From: Streptomyces humicola | Lineage (GTDB): Bacteria; Actinomycetota; Actinomycetes; Streptomycetales; Streptomycetaceae | Reading direction: 5' to 3' | Length of the DNA: 64,000 bases | Assembly: GCF_024436035.1 (NCBI RefSeq) | Contig: NZ_JANFNG010000034.1 | Location: forward strand, 1-64,000 | In this document: piece by piece, positions 46,401-54,337 of the stretch | How the letters are laid out: the number at the start of each line of letters is the position of its first letter | Numbering within the stretch: the stretch's first letter is position 1 | The notes under the pieces: generated by a model | Databases searched by the model: none | Told to the model about the DNA's origin: nothing | What the model saw: only the letters and a program-made list of their open reading frames with translations | Made by a program: the position numbers and the translations under genes

Positions 46401-46555
46401 CGCACACCCAGGGCATCGCCCTGGACGACGTCCTCTCATCGCTGCTGCACGTCCATTTCGTACGGCACATCGCGGTCGACTTCCCCGAGGAAGCAGTCTG
46501 CCTCTACCTCACGCGCGCCACCGCCCTGGCCTGGATGTCCCGGAGGGCACGGTGA
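43481..46555 (+). CDS. lanB: lantibiotic dehydratase LanB, full length
   Basis: The enzyme is 1024 residues and dehydrates Ser/Thr of the precursor to Dha/Dhb using glutamyl-tRNA. The N-terminal glutamylation domain is recognisable by RYVLRAEHRATPFGLFAGV (about 88-106), typical of Lant_dehydr_N. The C-terminal elimination domain (SpaB_C) starts near residue 760 with SPVLLATLYGDLRRQDTLLT and contains PPWWFIRFRDPHQHLRVRI and FPTSYQEMGRWG. Both halves are fused in one chain, as in classic NisB. The ATG has GGAGG upstream. The stop overlaps lanC by 4 bp (GTGA). All conserved blocks appear intact. Confidence 0.93.
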   Translation: MASSTAFRAGKTALVRAVARPELPVSPCPDLDDPSPRGAAARLAWLREVWSEEDVAEALQHASAALASQVRVLCSSGTPAERDVRRAVASVARYVLRAEHRATPFGLFAGVTSATFGPRAGSTWGLDHVVIGRASAEWLTAVVERLESCPGLLERLLVVVNNAVARRGDRLIVPYTCEPRSGRSRAVETSIGLTEPVRAVLDAAGAPIRAGVLADKLAADFPTAGLDKAHRLVQELIRYQVLITNLHAPSTDTDALGYLVDQLDAVDAGTVAPAADTIRNLHFVHNNLRECGIRSSRDRITARMQALVPGLRRHPLALDLRLDARVELPEEIAREIERVALVLTWVSALPYGTAAWKAYQRRFYERYGIGTMVPLKEVVADSGTGLPDGYPGAPADGRRPRLSERDDSLVRLAQAAVLDGRDEVVLTDELIAAMDVGPEHPRVPPHLEVGVRVHASSAEELDRGRFRLEVVSVSRGVGVTTGRFLSVLAPKDRERLAAELADLPTADAGTVPAQLSFPPLLSRSAHVARAPQVLASVISVQEHRADPSGDVLTPDDLAVACDGRRMYLAAPQRGHRIEAVGMHALNLKEHTPPLVRFLTELSRAQCAQVTLFDWGAANAMPFLPRLRYGRTVLAPARWRLEAPELPGRDRPRAEWETALREWRSRRRMPQRVYLAEDDRRLLLDLDQAGHRTLLRQHLNRARLVVLVEAPEVDAYGWCDGRAHEVVVPLEATRPPGWPALPAPAPARTFSPAQIQSPGVSPVLLATLYGDLRRQDTLLTQHLPDLLDRLGGPPWWFIRFRDPHQHLRVRISLPDLDAFAETARSVSTWADELRAAGLLSDLRFPTSYQEMGRWGSGAAWDAAEEVFRADSRAVVAQLSQPQRPHQRALVAAHSIAIATAFLGSTEAGMRWLIDHIPPTAPAPVPRPEFAETVRLADPSNDWAALRTVPAGQTIVEAWAGRDAALAAYRPHLPGSHTQGIALDDVLSSLLHVHFVRHIAVDFPEEAVCLYLTRATALAWMSRRAR

Positions 46556-47826
46556 CCCACCCGCTCGCGCTCAAGGTGGCGGACGCGGTCGCAGACCTCC
46601 TGGCCGACCCCGACACCGCCCCGGTGAACCCTCGCACGACAATCACTCACCGGCAGCAACTCGCATACGGGCCACCGGGGATCGCCCTGCTGCACATCGA
46701 GCGCGCCGCATCCGGCATCGGGCCGTGGCAGCGCGCCCACGACTGGCTCGCCGTCGCTGCCCGGCAGCCGTTCACCAGCGGAGACGACAGCCACCCCTTC
46801 TACGGGGCCCCCGGCCTCGCACACACCGTGGCCTGCGCAGCCGAGCACCTGCCCGGCCCGTACCAGCGCGCCCTGGACACCCTCGATGCGCAGATCGCCA
46901 CCGACATCCGCCGGCGCCTCGGCGCCGCGCACCGCCGCCTCGACGCCAAACTCCTCCCGCAGCTGGCGGAGTTTGACGCGATCCGCGGGCTCACCGGCTA
47001 CGGCGCCTATCTCCTGCATCGCAACCCCGGCAGCGATGCCGTGCGGACCATCCTCGACTACTGCGTCCGCCTCACCGAACCGATCACCGATTGCGGCGAC
47101 GTCCTGCCGGGGTGGTGGACAGCGAGCGGACCCTCGGGCCGACCGGACGAGAAGTTCCCCGGCGGGCACGCCAACAACGGTGTCGCCCATGGCATCGCAT
47201 CGGTCCTCGCGCTGCTGGCCCTGGCCGCCCGGCACGGCACCGTCGTCGACCGCCACCACGACGCCGTGCGCACCATCCTGGCGTGGCAGGACCGCTGGCG
47301 CCTCGACACCGACCGCGGACCGACCTGGCCGTACTGGGTCACCCGCGCCGAACTTCGCGCGGGACGGCTCGCTCCTTGCGCGCCGCGGCGGCCGTCGTGG
47401 TGCTACGGCACCGCGGGCCTCGCCCGGGCCCGGCAACTCGCCGCCCTGGCCCTGGGCGATGTTCGGCGCCAGATCGAGGCGGAGAACGCGCTGACCTCCG
47501 CACTCACCGATCCACTACAGCTCAAGGCCACCACTGACAACGGCCTGTGTCACGGCACCGCGGGCCTCGCGCACGTCGCCGCCCGGATGGCCGCTGACGC
47601 CCACCCCTCAACCGCCAGAGCGCTTCGCGCCACGATCCCGGCACTCCTGACTGCTATATACCCGCCAGGCACCGACCCGCGGGAGGCCGCCCTGACGATG
47701 GTCCAAGACGAGGAAGCCGGGCCCGGATTCCTCAACGGTGCCGCGGGCATCGCCCTGGCGCTCCAGACACCCGCCACCGCCGTACCGCCCCGCTCAGCGT
47801 GGGACGCCTGCCTGCTCATTGCCTGA
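46552..47826 (+). CDS. lanC: lanthionine cyclase LanC
   Basis: The product is 424 residues with the double alpha-barrel pattern of LanC enzymes. Repeated Gly motifs include FYGAPGLAHTVACAAEHL, KFPGGHANNGVAHGIASVLA and PGFLNGAAGIALALQ. The zinc site is present: Cys in SWCYGTAGLA (about 284) and Cys-His in GLCHGTAGLAHV (about 333-334). It catalyses Michael addition of Cys thiols to dehydrated residues, forming the thioether rings. The GTG start overlaps the lanB stop by 4 bp and has GGAGGG upstream. Function should be complete. Confidence 0.93.
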   Translation: MTHPLALKVADAVADLLADPDTAPVNPRTTITHRQQLAYGPPGIALLHIERAASGIGPWQRAHDWLAVAARQPFTSGDDSHPFYGAPGLAHTVACAAEHLPGPYQRALDTLDAQIATDIRRRLGAAHRRLDAKLLPQLAEFDAIRGLTGYGAYLLHRNPGSDAVRTILDYCVRLTEPITDCGDVLPGWWTASGPSGRPDEKFPGGHANNGVAHGIASVLALLALAARHGTVVDRHHDAVRTILAWQDRWRLDTDRGPTWPYWVTRAELRAGRLAPCAPRRPSWCYGTAGLARARQLAALALGDVRRQIEAENALTSALTDPLQLKATTDNGLCHGTAGLAHVAARMAADAHPSTARALRATIPALLTAIYPPGTDPREAALTMVQDEEAGPGFLNGAAGIALALQTPATAVPPRSAWDACLLIA

Positions 47827-47850
47827 CCGTCGCCGACCGAAGGACCTGTC

Positions 47851-49932
47851 ATGCCCACGGACTGGCACCAGCACAACATCACCTTCGCCGACCGCGAGAC
47901 CGGCCACCGCGTCATCACCGAACGCCTCGGCCCTGCCCTCCTCGCGGCTGAGGACTCCGGGCAACTCACCGGCTGGTGGTTCATGAACAAGCAGCCCTGG
48001 CCCTTGCGCTACCGCGCCGCCAAGCCGTCCCCACTGATTGAGTCACTGCTCACAGATCTCGTCGGCCAAGGCGCCGTCCACTCGTGGCTGCCCGGCATCT
48101 ACGAACCGGAGACCACCGCGTTCGGCGGCCCCAAGGCCATGGACGCCGCCCACGACCTGTTCCACCAGGACAGCCGCCACCTGCTCACCTACCGGCCCGG
48201 CCCGGGCCACCTGGGCCGCAGGGAGACCGCCGTTCTCCTGATCAGCGCCATGATGTGGTCGGCTGGCCTGGACTGGTTCGAGCAGGGCGATGTCTGGGCG
48301 AAGGTTGCCGAACTGCGCCCGGCCACGACCGAACCGCTCGCCCCGGAGACGGCCAGTGCTCAGGTCCCGGCCATGCGCAAGCTGATGACCACCGACGCCC
48401 ACAGTCTGTGCCGTCCGAACGGTCCGCTCGATGGGCACGCCGAGTGGGTGACCGCTTTCGAGCGGACAGGCGCCACCCTCGCTCACCTCGCCACCAGAGG
48501 CGGCCTCACCCGCGGCCTACGAGCCGTCATCACCCATCACGTGATCTTCCACGCCAACCGCGCAGGTCTCCACCGGGACGACCAGCACGCCATGTCCCAC
48601 ATCGCACGAGAGGTAGTCATGGGATCGAGTGACAACACCGCGTCTCCCAGTCAGGCCACGGCCGAGGCCGATAGCGTCAACGTGGTGAACACCGACATGC
48701 TCGCCACCCCCGAGGCCGACGCGCAACGGCTCCGCAACGCCCTGGTCGACTCGATCCGCGAATCCGGGTACGCCCGCACGGCCACTGTCGAGACCGCGCT
48801 GCGCACCGTGCCCCGCCACCTGTTCGTACCCGACGCGCCGCTCGAAGAGGCCTACGCCGACACGCCGGTCAACATCAAGTACGACACCGACGGCACGTCG
48901 ATCTCCTGCGCCTCCCAGCCCGGAGTCGTCGCCCTCATGCTGGACCAACTGGAGGCGCGGCCTGGTGAACGCATTCTCGAACTCGGCGCAGGCACTGGTT
49001 ACAACGCGGCCCTGCTCGCCTGCTTGGTCGGTGAAACCGGTCACGTCACCACCATCGACGTCGATGACGACCTCGTCGAAGGAGCCCGCGCACACCTCGC
49101 CACAGCCGGGTTCACCAATGTCGAGGCCCTGACCCGCGATGGGGCTGTCGGCCACGCCGAGGGCGCACCGTACGACCGGATCATCGCCACCGTCGGCTCA
49201 CACGGTGTACCGCACGCCTGGATGCAGCAACTCGCCCCCGGCGGGCGGCTCGTGGTCCCCCAGCGCCTCAAGGGCAGCGTGTCCCGCTCCATCGCCTACG
49301 AGCAGCACGACGGCCGCTGGATGAGCGTCAGCAGCAAGATGAACACCTTCATGCCGCTACGAAAAGGCATTGCCGACGACGACCGCCGCGTCATCCCGCT
49401 CAGCACGGACGGCACCGTACGGCTCCAGGCCCCCGCCGGGCAGCACATCGACACCGACGCCTTGGCCGGAGTCCTGGACCAGCCGCGCACCGAGGAGTGG
49501 ACCGGCATGATGGTCCGCGCCATGGAGTCGCCTGAGTGGATGGAGCTGTTCGTCACCTGCTGCCTGCCCAGCGGTCTGATCCGGATGCTGTTCCCGAAGG
49601 AAGTCAAGGGCACCCTCCTTACCGACGACCCCTACCCCTCCTCCGCCGCGTCCGTCGACAAGGGGGCTGTCACCTACCTCGCCCGCCGCCTGTCAGAGAA
49701 GAAGACCCCCGAGGGCGGCAAGCTCTGGGAATTCGGCGTCATCGGCCATGGGCCGGGCAGCGACGAGTTGACCGCGAAGGTCGCCGACGCGATCCGCACC
49801 TGGGACCGCGACTTCCGCGGGCGCGAAGCCTCCTTCGAGATCCAGCCGCTCGACGCCCCCGCGATCGAGCAGCAGCCCGGTCTCTTCGCCATCGACACCC
49901 CGCTGAACCGCATCGTCGTCGATTGGCAGTGA
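47851..49932 (+). CDS. SpaB_C-like domain fused to FxLD-system methyltransferase
   Basis: This is a 693-residue two-part protein. Residues 1-260 resemble the thiopeptide-type SpaB_C domain (DWHQHNITFADRETGHRVIT, then LFHQDSRHLLTYRPGPGHLG). The remainder is a protein-isoaspartate O-methyltransferase-like enzyme with SAM motif LELGAGTGYNAA (about 375-386) and AGGRLVVP-type motif APGGRLVVPQR, extended by 150 residues found in the FxLD-system methyltransferases. LanS/OlvSA-type relatives methylate a core Asp so that it rearranges through a succinimide to isoAsp; this role is inferred. The added SpaB_C domain duplicates one already in LanB and may help bind the leader. It is 24 bp after lanC and followed by a strong hairpin. 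Confidence 0.9.
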   Translation: MPTDWHQHNITFADRETGHRVITERLGPALLAAEDSGQLTGWWFMNKQPWPLRYRAAKPSPLIESLLTDLVGQGAVHSWLPGIYEPETTAFGGPKAMDAAHDLFHQDSRHLLTYRPGPGHLGRRETAVLLISAMMWSAGLDWFEQGDVWAKVAELRPATTEPLAPETASAQVPAMRKLMTTDAHSLCRPNGPLDGHAEWVTAFERTGATLAHLATRGGLTRGLRAVITHHVIFHANRAGLHRDDQHAMSHIAREVVMGSSDNTASPSQATAEADSVNVVNTDMLATPEADAQRLRNALVDSIRESGYARTATVETALRTVPRHLFVPDAPLEEAYADTPVNIKYDTDGTSISCASQPGVVALMLDQLEARPGERILELGAGTGYNAALLACLVGETGHVTTIDVDDDLVEGARAHLATAGFTNVEALTRDGAVGHAEGAPYDRIIATVGSHGVPHAWMQQLAPGGRLVVPQRLKGSVSRSIAYEQHDGRWMSVSSKMNTFMPLRKGIADDDRRVIPLSTDGTVRLQAPAGQHIDTDALAGVLDQPRTEEWTGMMVRAMESPEWMELFVTCCLPSGLIRMLFPKEVKGTLLTDDPYPSSAASVDKGAVTYLARRLSEKKTPEGGKLWEFGVIGHGPGSDELTAKVADAIRTWDRDFRGREASFEIQPLDAPAIEQQPGLFAIDTPLNRIVVDWQ

Positions 49933-49943
49933 CGCCCCGAGTA

Positions 49944-49975
49944 CGGTGCCCGTCGCCGAGCGTCGACGGGCACCG
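49944..49975 (+). terminator. perfect 12-bp hairpin ending lanthipeptide operon
   Basis: CGGTGCCCGTCG and CGACGGGCACCG pair perfectly around an 8-base loop, 12 bp after the methyltransferase stop. This should terminate or attenuate the operon before the downstream helical-repeat gene. Confidence 0.75.
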
Positions 49976-50013
49976 CTGTCTTCACGCCTCCGTTCTTGCC
50001 TCCTGGGAGACCC

Positions 50014-51105
50014 ATGGACCCGCACGGCCTCATAGCCCAGCGTTTTCCGCTCGTCGCCCGGTTCCGGCCCGCATGCCTGCCGCTGCCCGAGCGCGTGGGC
50101 GCGCTCGTCGACCTCGCGGACACCGCAACACGAAAAGCCGACCAGGGGCTAGCCTCGGCGGTCTTCAACCAGGCCGCGCTGATCGCCTCCGACGTGGGCG
50201 TTCCCGATCTGGCCCGCGAGATGTGCCACCAGCACGCCGCCGCCTACCTCCACGCCTGCCCACTGCCCGGCATGTCCGTGATCCGCGCCCTCGAGCCCGT
50301 CGTCAACCTCGCCCGCTTGCAGATCCGCGCCGGTCGCGCCGACGACGGCCGCCAGCGCCTCCTCGCCCTGTACGAAGCCGTCGACCAGGGCACAGCCGCT
50401 CAGTTCGAGGACGTCACCGTGCCCGCAGACCTCACCGCGTCTCCGGAAGATCGGCACGAGGTCCGCGCGTGGCTGTGGCGGGTCCTCCTCGCCGACGGCA
50501 CACGCACCTTCACCATCGCCGGACGCTGGAACGAGGCCCTGGCGCACATCGAAGCCCATCGCGGTGTGGGTAAACGGATGCTCGACGGTCGCCAAGTCGC
50601 CGTCCTCTCAACCCTCACCACAGGCGACACGGCGGGCGCTGCGGCCCTGCTCGCGGACACGGCGCCCGGCGATCCATGGGAGCAGGCCGTCACGGCATGC
50701 CTGACCGCATTGTGCCGCCGTGACGCCGGGCAACTGACCGATGCCCACGTGAACGACCTGGTGAATACCTTCCATGAGTGGAAGGCCGAGCGTGGCATGA
50801 CCGTTTTCGATATCCGGCTCGGCCTGACCACACTGGACGTCATCGGCATTGCTGATAACCCGGCGGCGCACCGCATCGTCGAAGACCTGGTTCGCCGGAC
50901 AACCGAAGCCCGTGACGGATACGTGGCCCGCGAGATCCTGGCGCATCCGCTGTGCTCCGCTCTCATCACAGGCCAACAGACACACGACTGCAGCGACCTG
51001 ATACGCACCTGCGCTCTCGGATCGCGTTCTCTCCCCCCGCGTTTGCAGAACGATCTCACCATCGCGCTGCGCACGAGCGACAAGGTGGTCCGGGAGAGTC
51101 TTTGA
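50014..51105 (+). CDS. TPR-like helical protein linked to lanthipeptide cluster
   Basis: The product is 363 residues, almost entirely paired helices (LVDLADTATRKADQGLASAV, LVNLARLQIRAGRADDGRQR, LIRTCALGSRSLPPRLQNDL), with no helix-turn-helix, signal or membrane segment. Such proteins recur next to Streptomyces RiPP and signalling genes and may be adaptors or regulators. The ATG at 50014 has GGGAG upstream. It starts 39 bp after the operon hairpin, so it may be expressed at a lower level by read-through. I assign no biochemical role. Confidence 0.7.
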   Translation: MDPHGLIAQRFPLVARFRPACLPLPERVGALVDLADTATRKADQGLASAVFNQAALIASDVGVPDLAREMCHQHAAAYLHACPLPGMSVIRALEPVVNLARLQIRAGRADDGRQRLLALYEAVDQGTAAQFEDVTVPADLTASPEDRHEVRAWLWRVLLADGTRTFTIAGRWNEALAHIEAHRGVGKRMLDGRQVAVLSTLTTGDTAGAAALLADTAPGDPWEQAVTACLTALCRRDAGQLTDAHVNDLVNTFHEWKAERGMTVFDIRLGLTTLDVIGIADNPAAHRIVEDLVRRTTEARDGYVAREILAHPLCSALITGQQTHDCSDLIRTCALGSRSLPPRLQNDLTIALRTSDKVVRESL

Positions 51106-51376
51106 CCAGAATCTGGCAAGTAGTCAAGGACGGCATCATGCCGATGCATTCTGCGGCCCAGGTCCAGCCTGACGACAGCCGTAGATCTCCGACCGCTGGC
51201 GTGCCCTCAGGCGCGCTGTGGCTGCCTACGGTTACCTCGCCGACCGACTCGGCGGCCCGGGCCCGGTTCCGGGCCGCTTCCGAAGGCGGGGTGGAGCTGG
51301 GTCCGGGTGTGTTGGCCCAAGAGCGCATCGTCAGCTTGAACCCCCGACCCGAACCGCCACTACCCGGCAGGCTGCT
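51106..51376. other. 271-bp convergent region, possible gene remnant
   Basis: This lies between the TPR-like gene and the convergent DJ-1 gene. A plus-strand frame beginning near 51129 reads reasonably (SAARARFRAASEGGVELGPG) but lacks a good ribosome site, overlaps the DJ-1 gene and shows weaker third-position GC. It may be a remnant. No clear terminator was found. Confidence 0.25.
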
Positions 51377-52015
51377 TCAGGTGAGGATGGTCAGGCGGCG
51401 GGATCGCAGGTTGTCGACGATCTCACGGGGTGCCGTGCGGGGCGAGCCTGCTTGGTAGGGCGGCCGTGGGTCGTACTCAAGGCCCAGCTGTATCGCCTGA
51501 GCCACCGGGTCCCCTGCGATGCGACCGGCCAGGTCGAGAGCCATGTCCAGACCCGCTGACACACCGGCGGCGGTGACGTACTTGCCGTCGACGACGACCC
51601 GTTGGTCCTCGACCGGGTGGGCGCCGAGCGGTGCCAACTGCTCGATTGCAAGCCAGTGCGTGGTCGCTCGGCGGCCGGCCAGGAGCCCTGCCGCTGCGAG
51701 CAGTAGTGATCCGGTGCAGACCGAGGTTGTCCAGGTGGTGTGTGCGTCGACAGCAAGCAGCCACTCCAGCACCGGCCCGTCGTCCATGTGTGCGTTCTGG
51801 CCCGGACCGCCGGGCACCACCACGAGGTCGGGCCGCAGCACATCGCCGAGCCCAGCCTCGGCCACTAATCGCAAGCTGCCGATCTCGTTCACCACCGGGC
51901 CCGGCTGCTCGGCGACGAACACCACCTCGGCCCCAGGCAGGTGGCTGAGCACGTCGTATGGCCCGACGGCATCGAGTGCGGTGAAGCGTTCGAAGAGCAG
52001 AATAGCTATCTGCAT
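51377..52015 (-). CDS. DJ-1/PfpI family protein
   Basis: The product is 212 residues of the class I glutamine amidotransferase-like fold. Motifs are ILLFERFTALDAVGPYDVLS at the start, LVVVPGGPGQNAHMDD, and the nucleophile elbow TTSVCTGSLLLAAAGLL (Cys about 100), then RATTHWLAIEQL. The pattern resembles isonitrile hydratase InhA and the N-terminal half of GATase-type AraC regulators, but there is no DNA-binding domain. It may be a hydratase or stress protein. It diverges from the YCII-like gene. Confidence 0.88.
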   Translation of the reverse strand: MQIAILLFERFTALDAVGPYDVLSHLPGAEVVFVAEQPGPVVNEIGSLRLVAEAGLGDVLRPDLVVVPGGPGQNAHMDDGPVLEWLLAVDAHTTWTTSVCTGSLLLAAAGLLAGRRATTHWLAIEQLAPLGAHPVEDQRVVVDGKYVTAAGVSAGLDMALDLAGRIAGDPVAQAIQLGLEYDPRPPYQAGSPRTAPREIVDNLRSRRLTILT

Positions 52016-52187
52016 GGGAACCTACCTTTCTCGGCAAAGGGCCATTGCGCCGGCTGCGCCCCGGCGATCCTAGGCATGAGCGCCCCGCTTGATCATTCGC
52101 TACGTGGACAGCGTCGACCGCCGTGTTGTAGGCACTGTCGACAACCCCTTGGCGGGTGGCAGCCAAAGAACCCGACGGAGACGTGAG

Positions 52188-52502
52188 ATGCACTACCTGG
52201 TCCTCGGCTATGACCACCCGGGCGAGGAGGGACGACGACGTCGCGCCCATGCCCGGGAGCGGCACCTTGCCCAAGCCGAGACGATGATCCAGGTCAAGGC
52301 CATCTTCGGGACCGCCACCCTCGACAACCACGGCGACATGATCGGTTCAATGCTGGTCATGGCCGCCGACTCCCGCGAAGATCTCGACGCATGGTTGCGA
52401 GTGGTGCCGTACGTGGTCGACGACGTCCGGCGCGACGTGCGCGTCCACCCGTGCCAGGCAGGGTCTGCTTTGCTGCCGACCGGCGATCAAGCCGCCGAGT
52501 GA
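52188..52502 (+). CDS. YCII-like protein
   Basis: The product is 104 residues with the ferredoxin-like YCII pattern: YLVLGYDHPGEEGRRRRAHA at the start, the central FGTATLDNHGDMIGSMLVMA and the pair EDLDAWLRVVPYV. Family members carry a His-Asp dyad (here D9/H10 in YDHPG). YCII proteins are small cytosolic proteins of mostly unknown catalytic role. The ATG at 52188 is chosen because GGAG lies 7 bases upstream. It is divergent to the DJ-1 gene and may share its promoter region. Confidence 0.75.
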   Translation: MHYLVLGYDHPGEEGRRRRAHARERHLAQAETMIQVKAIFGTATLDNHGDMIGSMLVMAADSREDLDAWLRVVPYVVDDVRRDVRVHPCQAGSALLPTGDQAAE

Positions 52503-52551
52503 CCGGCTCACGCCAACCCGCCCCGCGGATCCGGCAACCGCACGCACCATG

Positions 52552-53364
52552 TCATGCCCGATCAGGACGGCGACTTACGTTCGGCTGTGCCCGGGTGCTG
52601 TAGCGAGGAGCCGGGCTGCGGGATGCGACGCCAGTCGTGTTCGGAACGGCCTGGCTACGCCACTGGGATGGCTCCGCGAGAATGTCAAGACTCATCTCGT
52701 ATCGCTGGGCCAGCCCATGTTCACCGATGCCGTGTGCTGCTTCTTGGGCTGCGGTCGTCGCCACGAGGAGTTTGGGGATCAGGGTGTCGTCCTGCGGCAA
52801 GTTCATCAGGAGTTCGGCGAAGGCCAGTACTTGCCGGTGAGCGAACTGGAGCGTCGCACATTCTACTGGAAAGCCACTGATGTGATGCGCTGTCATTTTT
52901 GCTGGAGCGGAGTGCGGGTGGGCAGAAGCACGGTTAGCCGGGGTGCGGTCCCCATCGCCCTCGGGCAGAGCGGTGCGCGGGACCGGGATGAAGTGTCGCT
53001 GGTCGCTTCCTGTCCGGTGGTTGGCGTAGTGGAGCCAGTCGTTGGCCAGTGCGACGGCTGGGCAGGGGGCAGCCGCGATCCTCGTCAGGCCGTCGTCGGC
53101 CGGGACTGACCACGTCCGTGCCAGGGCGGCACCGGGCCATAGATCGCGTACGGAGACGGGGCTGCCTGTGGCTTCGGTGAGGAGTTGGGCGACGATGGCG
53201 GGGACCGGTTCGCGGGGGATGCGTCCCGCGTGGAGCCATTCGGAGACGGTGGAGCGGCGCAGATAGCCGTCACCGAGAAGGTCGTTCACGGCTCTGGTCA
53301 GGTGCGACGGCCGCCATCCGGCACGGTCGAGTTGCTCGGTGAGAGCGAGGTTCGGGCGGCGCAT
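52552..53364 (-). CDS. XRE-like regulator with C-terminal sensor region
   Basis: The product is 270 residues with an N-terminal helix-turn-helix (SHLTRAVNDLLGDGYLRRST followed by VSEWLHAGRIP), then a linker of about 90 residues and a helical region (QFAHRQVLAFAELLMNLPQD). The C-terminal 40 residues are Arg/Ser-rich and may be disordered. Regulators of this size are usually paired in Streptomyces with divergent HATPase and tiny proteins, as here. The ATG at 53364 was chosen as the first start of the conserved domain. Confidence 0.75.
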   Translation of the reverse strand: MRRPNLALTEQLDRAGWRPSHLTRAVNDLLGDGYLRRSTVSEWLHAGRIPREPVPAIVAQLLTEATGSPVSVRDLWPGAALARTWSVPADDGLTRIAAAPCPAVALANDWLHYANHRTGSDQRHFIPVPRTALPEGDGDRTPANRASAHPHSAPAKMTAHHISGFPVECATLQFAHRQVLAFAELLMNLPQDDTLIPKLLVATTAAQEAAHGIGEHGLAQRYEMSLDILAEPSQWRSQAVPNTTGVASRSPAPRYSTRAQPNVSRRPDRA

Positions 53365-53577
53365 GATCGCCTCCGGCTATTCGGCGCCAAACGGGCAGCG
53401 TGGACCATAACGTCGTTGCCGGGCAGAGGGGAACCGGGACGCCCACGACCATGCGGTCGTCTCTCTTTGTATACGTCGGTTTTCGGGTAACGACGTCGCC
53501 GGCGGCCGGTGCCCCTCTTGCCGGGGTCGGGGTGTGGTGGTCGTGCATTCGCTGCGACCATCACGGAGGCACCGTTG

Positions 53578-53739
53578 ATGCTGCCCGCCCTGTTCATTGC
53601 CACTCTGTTCCTTCCAGTGTTGCCAATCGCCGCACCGCTCGCCATCGGCGAAGCGCGGGCCATCGCCGGCCCCGGAGGCGGACGTCACCGCCGTGTCCCG
53701 GTTCGGGGCCGTCACGCGGCCCGCGGAGGTGCACGATGA
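53578..53739 (+). CDS. tiny membrane peptide coupled to HATPase gene
   Basis: The product is 53 residues with a hydrophobic N-terminal segment (MLPALFIATLFLPVLPIAAP) and a basic Arg/Gly-rich tail. GGAGG lies 8 bases before the ATG. Its stop lies 2 bp inside the start of the ATPase gene, so the two are translationally coupled. It could tether or regulate the ATPase at the membrane. Function unknown. Confidence 0.6.
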   Translation: MLPALFIATLFLPVLPIAAPLAIGEARAIAGPGGGRHRRVPVRGRHAARGGAR

Positions 53740-54200
53740 TGCGCCGCCGCCCCACCGCTGAATTGCTCTGCACCTGGACAAGTTGCACCCCAGGAGCAGC
53801 CGCCCGTGTCCGCACAGCCCTACGCCACGCTCTGGATAGAAGGCGAATCCCGGGGGAAGTGATCAGCGACACGGTCCTGGCCGTCTCCGAACTCGCCGCC
53901 AATGCCAGCGAACACGCCGAAGGGCCGTACGAGCTGTGGCTGCGCCCCACGGCGGCCGAACTCATCTGCGAAGTTCATGATCGCGATCCGCGCATGCCCG
54001 ATCTCCCGGATTTTCCGGCCGTAACTCCGTTCGTTCCGGACCCTGAACATTGCGGGGGAGGGCTGGAGGCGTTGTGTGCGCTGATGTCGGAGCGCGGGCG
54101 CGGGCTGCAGATCGTCGATCATCTGACCGGCGGTCACTGGGGTTACCGGCTCACGAGAAACGGAAAGAAGAAGATCGCCTGGGTAACGGTGGGTATGTGA
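53736..54200 (+). CDS. anti-sigma-type HATPase (ATP-binding regulator)
   Basis: The product is 154 residues of the HATPase_c_2 fold used by SpoIIAB/RsbW-like kinases. The N box is SELAANASEHAEGPYELW, the G1 region DRDPRMPDLPDF, and the G2-type motif ERGRGLQIVDHLTGGHWGY. Streptomyces has dozens of these single-domain ATP-binding proteins, a few of which are known anti-sigma factors. The partner here is unknown. It overlaps the upstream tiny gene and sits divergent to the XRE regulator, a common arrangement. Confidence 0.88.
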   Translation: MMRRRPTAELLCTWTSCTPGAAARVRTALRHALDRRRIPGEVISDTVLAVSELAANASEHAEGPYELWLRPTAAELICEVHDRDPRMPDLPDFPAVTPFVPDPEHCGGGLEALCALMSERGRGLQIVDHLTGGHWGYRLTRNGKKKIAWVTVGM

Positions 54201-54337
54201 TGAGACGTGGCGCACTGGACTGATTATCTCCCGTGCGCTGTCGCCGAGCCTGTTTCGTCGATTGCCTACCGCATATGCTACACACAGTTGCTATGCTGCT
54301 GCGCTCCGTGATAGCACTGGGTGGCGATTGGGGGTTG

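Noticed and set aside
51129-51458. Plus-strand frame after the TPR-like gene
   Set aside because: It reads moderately well but overlaps the convergent DJ-1 gene, lacks a good ribosome site and matches no family; noted only as a possible remnant.
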